DNA of 9,844 nucleotides from an uncultured Eubacteriales bacterium. GTDB taxonomy: Bacteria; Bacillota; Clostridia; Oscillospirales; QAKW01. The notes beneath the pieces were generated by a model that was not told the origin of the DNA, did no database searches, and saw only the letters and a program-made list of their open reading frames with translations. Positions 6,170-9,844 of the stretch are shown one piece after another. Numbering within the stretch: the first letter of the stretch is position 1; each line of letters opens with the position of its first letter. Location of the stretch: the NCBI GenBank assembly GCA_934378025.1, contig CAKRPM010000032.1, forward strand, positions 1 through 9,844, written 5' to 3'. Position numbers and translations under genes: made by a program.

Positions 6170-6246
6170 TATAGGTAAACTTATTGAAAAATAAGGACAC
6201 AAAGTCATTGTGCCTACGGTACTTTTACTACGGTTGACAGACTGCA
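6170..6246 (+). promoter_or_regulatory. Cyclic di-GMP-I (GEMM-I) riboswitch aptamer
   Basis: The leader shows the class-I c-di-GMP fold. GGTAAAC (6174-6180) leads into a hairpin CTTATT-GAAA-AATAAG (6180-6195), a 6-bp stem with the GAAA tetraloop. It is followed by GGACACAAAG (6195-6204; consensus GGACGCAAAG). The tetraloop receptor is present as CCTACG (6213-6218) and TACGG (6229-6233), capped by a GTA/TAC stem. The lower third stem pairs GTC (6204-6206) with GAC (6240-6242) and TGT (6209-6211) with ACA (6237-6239). Aligned from memory to the Vibrio Vc2 RNA, the ligand-contacting G20, A47 and C92 correspond to G6175, A6202 and C6245. G at position 20 argues for c-di-GMP and against the cGAMP variant. 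The closing P1 stem is unusually weak, because transcription begins almost at the aptamer. Confidence 0.87.
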
Positions 6247-6291
6247 ATTTGCACAGATGCGGTAAGCATTTGTGTTTATTGCAGTTTTTTT
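6241..6291 (+). terminator. Riboswitch expression platform: intrinsic terminator
   Basis: ACTGCAAT (6241-6248) pairs with ATTGCAGT (6278-6285), and CACAGATGC (6252-6260) pairs with GCATTTGTG (6266-6274) around a GGTAA loop. Seven T residues (6285-6291) follow. The outer 5' arm reuses bases 6241-6245, which form the 3' edge of the c-di-GMP aptamer. Ligand-bound aptamer and complete terminator are therefore mutually exclusive, which predicts that c-di-GMP turns the operon ON. The hairpin ends 12 bases before the next gene's ATG. Confidence 0.9.
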
Positions 6292-6303
6292 ATTGGAGAA
6301 ATT

Positions 6304-7341
6304 ATGAAGACAAAGCATTATTGCGGCCTGGATACGGTAAAATTGATCTGCGCGGTTTTGATTGTGTTTATCCACATTCCGCCCTTTGAATCGGTCAGTC
6401 ATTCGCTGAACGCTTTGACGGTGAATTATATCTGTCGGATCGGGGTGCCGTTTTTCTTTATCACCTCCGGCTTTCTTTTGTTTAAAAAAAGCGATGGCAA
6501 GCTGCCGCCCCGCAGCGCGGTTGTAAAATATATCAAAAGAATTTTAAAGATTTATATCATTTGGTCGGCGATTTATTTTCCCTTTACGATTTTGCAGATG
6601 CTCCGATCGGAAAGTGCCGTTCGGGTGTTTTTAAACTGGCTGAAAAACATGATCTTTTCCGCAGGCTACGGTGTGCTGTGGTATTTGCCTGCAACGGTGG
6701 CGGCGGTGATGGTGGTTTGCCTGTTGTTAAAGCGCGGCATGAACATTAACGGCGTCATCGCGGTTTGTATGGGGCTGTACATCATCGGACTGCTCGGCCA
6801 AAGCTATTACGGGCTGATTCGTCCCTTTGTGAGCGACGCGCCGTTTTGGACGGCGATCAAGACTTTATATCATTTGATCGGTACCACGCGCAACGGCGTT
6901 TTCGAGGGAGCGCTGTTTGTGGCCATGGGTGCCAAAGTCGCGGGGGAGAAGTCAATGCCCAAACGCAGTACATCGCTGCTCGGTCTGTTGGTTTCCATGG
7001 GGCTTTTGCTGGGGGAAGTATTGTTGGTTTCTCAAAAGGGATGGCGCCTGGGGTACGATATGTATTTGTTTTTGGTACCGTGCGCGTATTTTTTGCTCAA
7101 GGTTGCGCTGTGTCTGCCCGATATGAACGGACGGATCTGCAAGCTGGCGCGTAATTACAGTTCGCTGATTTATTTTTCCCACATGTTGGCGGCGGAATTT
7201 TTATGGATGCTGCCGCTTTCGACGCCGCTTGCCTCACCGGCGGCATTTGCCGTTGTTTTGGCGGCAACGCTGCTTTTGGATAGTGCGATTTTGTTTCTTT
7301 CTCATCGGCGGTGCGGTCACATTTTCAAAAATCTTTACTGA
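6304..7341 (+). CDS. Acyltransferase family 3 membrane protein (riboswitch-controlled)
   Basis: Integral membrane acyltransferase of 345 residues, probably decorating a surface glycan with acetyl or a similar group. The N-terminal LDTVKLICAVLIVFIHI carries the family histidine (H24), and VPFFFITSGFLLFKK (48-62) is the second conserved block. About ten hydrophobic segments follow, with SSLIYFSHML near residue 285 as the late conserved block. The start is clear, with GGAG (6295-6298) five bases upstream, right after the riboswitch terminator. It is the first gene behind the c-di-GMP riboswitch and sits back-to-back with another family-3 acyltransferase gene (5016-6032). The two are distant: they share only the family motifs, so they are unlikely to be a recent duplication. 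The substrate is unknown. Confidence 0.9.
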   Translation: MKTKHYCGLDTVKLICAVLIVFIHIPPFESVSHSLNALTVNYICRIGVPFFFITSGFLLFKKSDGKLPPRSAVVKYIKRILKIYIIWSAIYFPFTILQMLRSESAVRVFLNWLKNMIFSAGYGVLWYLPATVAAVMVVCLLLKRGMNINGVIAVCMGLYIIGLLGQSYYGLIRPFVSDAPFWTAIKTLYHLIGTTRNGVFEGALFVAMGAKVAGEKSMPKRSTSLLGLLVSMGLLLGEVLLVSQKGWRLGYDMYLFLVPCAYFLLKVALCLPDMNGRICKLARNYSSLIYFSHMLAAEFLWMLPLSTPLASPAAFAVVLAATLLLDSAILFLSHRRCGHIFKNLY

Positions 7342-7348
7342 GGGGTGA
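7341..7348 (+). promoter_or_regulatory. Ribosome binding site supporting a TTG start
   Basis: AGGGGTGA lies 6 bases before TTG 7355 and overlaps the stop codon of the preceding gene. No ATG lies at a suitable distance, so the flippase gene very probably starts at TTG. Confidence 0.72.
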
Positions 7349-7354
7349 ATCCTT

Positions 7355-8863
7355 TTGAGCGCAAATTCCAGAAAAATTAAACTGAATTTACTGTCGGTTG
7401 TGCTCTGTCAGATCATCACCATCGGGATCGGATTTTTGCTGCCGCGGCTGTATATTGAAAATTTCGGTTCAGCGGTCAACGGCGTGCTTTCGACGATTAA
7501 GCAGATTTTCACCTATTTGTGTTTGCTGGAGGCCGGTATCGGGCTTGCAACCTATCAGGCGTTGTTAAAGCCGGTTGCCCAAAAAAATCATGAAGATATC
7601 AATCAAATTTTGGCCGCCACCAAGCATTACTATATCCGAACCGGTATCATTTACGGCGCCGCGGTTGTCCTGATCGCTTTGTTTTACGCCTTTGTTTTTC
7701 AAACGGGGCTGCCGCCGTATGTGATCATTGCGTTGGTACTGCTCAACGGTATTCCGTCGTTGATTACGTTTTTTATTCAGGGAAAGTATCAAATTCTTTT
7801 GGAAACAGACGGGCGGCAGTATGTCATCACCAATTCCCAGATCGTTTTGCAGATGATAAGCGGCGTCGGAAAAATCGCCGTTTTGCTGCTGACGGACAGC
7901 TTGGTGCTGATGCAAACCACCTATTGTCTGCTGGCGGTATTGCAGCTGCTTTATATTACGTTTTACGCCAAGCGCCGTTATCGGTGGCTGGATTTTTCCG
8001 TAAAGCCGAATGTGCAGGCCATTGCACAGAAAAACTCGGTACTGGTTCATCAGATTTCGTCGGTGGTTTTTAACAATACGGATATTTTGCTGCTTTCGTT
8101 TTTCTGTGACTTTACGGTGGTCAGCGTTTATTCGATTTACAATTTGTTTTTCGCCCAGGTCGAGCTGTTTATCAGCGGGCTGGTCAAAGGCTTTAATTTC
8201 GCACTCGGGCAGTGCTTTTCGGTTAACCGAAAAGATTTTATCAAAAAGTATGAGTTGTATGAAATGTGCTACATTGCCGCCAATTTCGCGGTATATACGC
8301 TCATGTGCCTGTTTTTGCTGCCGCTGATTCAAATTTATACCGGCGGCATTCGGGACGCGAATTATTTTAATCCGACGCTGCTGTTTCTGTTCGTGCTTTC
8401 CAAGCTGTTCTCCTGCGGTAAAATGCCGTCCAATCAAGTGATCGAATATGCCGGAAAGTTTTCCGAAACCGTATGGCATGCGGTGGCGGAAATGTTGATT
8501 AACATCGGCGTTTCCATTGTTTGTATCCTGAAATGGGGCATTTGCGGCGCTCTGGCCGGTACGGTGGCGGCGATCGTTTTCAGAGGTACGGTGATGATAT
8601 TTTTCACCAATCGAAAAATTTTGCATCGAAGCGTTATGAAAACCTACGTATTGTGGCTGATCAACGGAACGGTGTTCGCTTTGATTTTCTTTTTTTACCG
8701 AACGACGCATTTCAGCGGCATGAACTTTTGGCCGTTGCTGTGGCACGGCGTTTTGACGGCGCTCTGGGTGGTGTTGCTGTATGCGGCCGCCAATTTGATC
8801 TGCCGCCCCAAGCAAGCCGGACAGCTTTGGTACGCACTGAAAGAGAGGATCCGTCATGAATAA
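7355..8863 (+). CDS. Polysaccharide flippase, Wzx/MOP superfamily
   Basis: Membrane transporter of 502 residues that probably flips undecaprenyl-linked oligosaccharide across the cytoplasmic membrane. Around 12-14 hydrophobic helices can be counted, beginning with LLSVVLCQIITIGIGFLLPR (12-31), whose LPRLYIENFGSAVNGVLSTI continuation is typical of the polysaccharide-biosynthesis (PF01943/PF13440-like) family: an early amphipathic substrate-cavity helix with FG and NG turns. A polar central loop near 205-240 separates two halves of about six helices, as in MOP flippases. It starts with TTG (7355), which may reduce its level relative to neighbours. It follows the acyltransferase gene after 13 bases and overlaps the hexapeptide acetyltransferase gene by 8 bases, all in one operon. 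No polymerase (Wzy) is visible in the window; it may lie downstream. Confidence 0.9.
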   Translation: MSANSRKIKLNLLSVVLCQIITIGIGFLLPRLYIENFGSAVNGVLSTIKQIFTYLCLLEAGIGLATYQALLKPVAQKNHEDINQILAATKHYYIRTGIIYGAAVVLIALFYAFVFQTGLPPYVIIALVLLNGIPSLITFFIQGKYQILLETDGRQYVITNSQIVLQMISGVGKIAVLLLTDSLVLMQTTYCLLAVLQLLYITFYAKRRYRWLDFSVKPNVQAIAQKNSVLVHQISSVVFNNTDILLLSFFCDFTVVSVYSIYNLFFAQVELFISGLVKGFNFALGQCFSVNRKDFIKKYELYEMCYIAANFAVYTLMCLFLLPLIQIYTGGIRDANYFNPTLLFLFVLSKLFSCGKMPSNQVIEYAGKFSETVWHAVAEMLINIGVSIVCILKWGICGALAGTVAAIVFRGTVMIFFTNRKILHRSVMKTYVLWLINGTVFALIFFFYRTTHFSGMNFWPLLWHGVLTALWVVLLYAAANLICRPKQAGQLWYALKERIRHE

Positions 8864-9386
8864 ACAGGCAAAAAAGGATTTATATCGCTATTACGGCGCG
8901 CGCGGCGAGGATCTTTTGCATCGGTTATTTCGACCGAGGGAGCTGAAATACCTCATTTGTTTACGTCGGGCGCAAAAAAGCAAAAACCCCTTGGTTCATC
9001 TTCGCCTGCGGCGGCTGTCCGCCAAAACGGGCATCCAAATACCGGCAAGGACGAATATCGGCGAGGGACTTTATATCGGTCATACCGGTCGGGTAATTAT
9101 CAATCCGCAGGCGGTGATCGGGCGCAATGTCAATCTGGCTACCGGCGTGACCATCGGTCAGGAAAACCGTGGGGCACGCAAGGGATGCCCGACCATCGGC
9201 GATGAGGTATGGATCGGCACCAATGCGGTGATCGTCGGCAATATCCGCATCGGAAACGATGTTTTGATTGCCCCGCTGAGCTTTGTGAATTTCGATGTGC
9301 CGGATCACAGCATTGTGATCGGCAATCCCGCTAAAGTCATTGCCCGTCCGTATGCGACGGAACATTATATTGATCATAAGGTTTAA
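8856..9386 (+). CDS. Left-handed beta-helix (hexapeptide) acetyltransferase, serine-acetyltransferase-like
   Basis: Probable cytoplasmic acetyl-CoA-dependent O-acetyltransferase of 176 residues. Residues 66-160 carry hexapeptide repeats: IGEGLYIGHTGRVIINPQ, VIGRNVNLATGVTIG, then PTIGDEVWIGTNAVIVGNI and RIGNDVLIAP. IGNPAKVI near the end is the typical closing motif. H76 in YIGHTG sits where the catalytic histidine of CysE-type enzymes lies, and GQENRGARKGCP is the loop that extends from the helix. The N-terminal region (1-60) is basic and helical, much shorter than in true CysE, so cysteine biosynthesis is unlikely. With the flippase and transferases around it, acetylation of a sugar precursor of the surface glycan is the best guess. 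Its ATG overlaps the flippase stop by 8 bases and is preceded by GAGAGGA. Confidence 0.9.
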   Translation: MNKQAKKDLYRYYGARGEDLLHRLFRPRELKYLICLRRAQKSKNPLVHLRLRRLSAKTGIQIPARTNIGEGLYIGHTGRVIINPQAVIGRNVNLATGVTIGQENRGARKGCPTIGDEVWIGTNAVIVGNIRIGNDVLIAPLSFVNFDVPDHSIVIGNPAKVIARPYATEHYIDHKV

Positions 9387-9390
9387 AAAA

Positions 9391-9844
9391 ATGAGTATTC
9401 CGAAAAAAATTCACTATTGTTGGTTCGGCGGCGCACCGTTGCCGCGTTCTGTAAAGAAATGTATTGCTTCTTGGAAAAAGTTTTGCCCCGATTATGAGAT
9501 TATTCGGTGGGACGAGCATAATTCCGATTTAAGTGAAAATCTGTATGCAAAGCAGGCGTATCAGGCAAAAAAATGGGCCTTTGTCAGCGATTATTACCGG
9601 TTGAAAGTCGTTTACGAACAGGGGGGCATTTATTTGGATACGGATGTTGAACTGCTCAAAAGTTTGGATGAACTGACCCAAAAGTATGACGGCTTTTTCG
9701 GCTATGAAACCGAGGACACCGTGGCAACGGGTCTGGGATTCGGGGCGGCGAAGGGCAATCGGTTTGTAAAGGCGATGCTGGAGGATTATGAGGGCATTTC
9801 GTTTTTTACCGAAGAGGGCGGCTATGATCTGACGCCCTGCCCGC
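9391..9844 (+). CDS. GT32-like glycosyltransferase (DXD sugar-binding region), truncated by window end
   Basis: Only the first 151 residues are in the window; the reading frame is open to the last base. MSIPKKIHYCWFGG at the start, a SWKKFCPDYEIIRWDE block (27-42), KKWAFVSDYYRLKVVYEQGG (60-79) and the DTD motif (83-85, in IYLDTDVELL) match the Gly_transf_sug (PF04488) group of capsular and mannosyl-type transferases. The DTD binds metal and nucleotide-sugar donor. The enzyme would add a sugar to the lipid-linked repeat unit in the cytoplasm. ATG 9391 is preceded by AAGG (9378-9381), which overlaps the stop of the acetyltransferase gene. Fourth gene of the riboswitch-controlled operon. The family call is firm; donor and acceptor sugars are unknown. 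Confidence 0.9.
   Translation, partial: MSIPKKIHYCWFGGAPLPRSVKKCIASWKKFCPDYEIIRWDEHNSDLSENLYAKQAYQAKKWAFVSDYYRLKVVYEQGGIYLDTDVELLKSLDELTQKYDGFFGYETEDTVATGLGFGAAKGNRFVKAMLEDYEGISFFTEEGGYDLTPCP

Noticed and set aside
7565..8857. A 430-codon open frame on the minus strand opposite the flippase gene
   Set aside because: It is rich in Q, H, N and R, has no recognisable domain and lies wholly opposite a clear multi-helix flippase on the plus strand; it is a codon-bias shadow.
8856..9386. True serine acetyltransferase (cysE)
   Set aside because: The N-terminal helical domain of CysE is missing and the gene lies inside a polysaccharide operon without cysteine-pathway neighbours.

Overview
This 9.8-kb window looks like the chromosome of an anaerobic, low-to-mid-GC Firmicute, probably a clostridial gut or rumen-type bacterium. 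The evidence is strong AGGAGG-type ribosome binding sites, a 4Fe-4S aldo/keto reductase, an ECF-type transporter subunit, and a class-I c-di-GMP riboswitch that works through an intrinsic terminator. The genus cannot be told from the sequence alone. No insertion sequences, CRISPR arrays, tRNAs or rRNAs were seen.

Left part (1-2353): a leftward three-gene operon encodes an aldo/keto reductase with a C-terminal two-cluster ferredoxin domain, an ECF transporter S component and a TM1506/DUF1893 deaminase-fold protein. It has a textbook MerR-type promoter (TTGACT, 19-bp spacer, TACAAT) with a perfect 9-bp-arm inverted repeat inside the spacer. The divergent merR gene is driven by a consensus sigma-70 promoter that faces the leftward one, so the two transcripts should overlap at their 5' ends.

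Middle (2354-4006): merR is followed, without room for another promoter, by a membrane-bound diguanylate cyclase (about seven membrane segments plus an intact GGDEF domain lacking the usual inhibitory I-site). A perfect 17-bp bidirectional terminator, containing the stop codons of both converging genes, closes this unit.

Right part (4000-9844): a cell-surface polysaccharide locus made of two back-to-back operons. The leftward one has an acyltransferase-3 membrane protein translationally coupled to a GT2 glycosyltransferase. The rightward one starts at a consensus promoter, then a c-di-GMP-I (GEMM-I) aptamer whose 3' end overlaps the 5' arm of a strong intrinsic terminator. It then encodes a second acyltransferase-3 protein, a Wzx-like flippase, a hexapeptide-repeat acetyltransferase and a GT32-like glycosyltransferase that runs off the window.

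The most interesting point is the layout: a writer of c-di-GMP (the GGDEF enzyme) and a reader (the riboswitch) lie about 2.2 kb apart, with the reader gating export and decoration of a surface polysaccharide. The geometry predicts an ON switch. The writer is in turn co-transcribed with a MerR regulator whose conserved cysteine suggests sensing of reactive carbonyls or a redox signal. Together this suggests a local circuit from stress or metabolite signal to c-di-GMP to polysaccharide; the linkage is inference.
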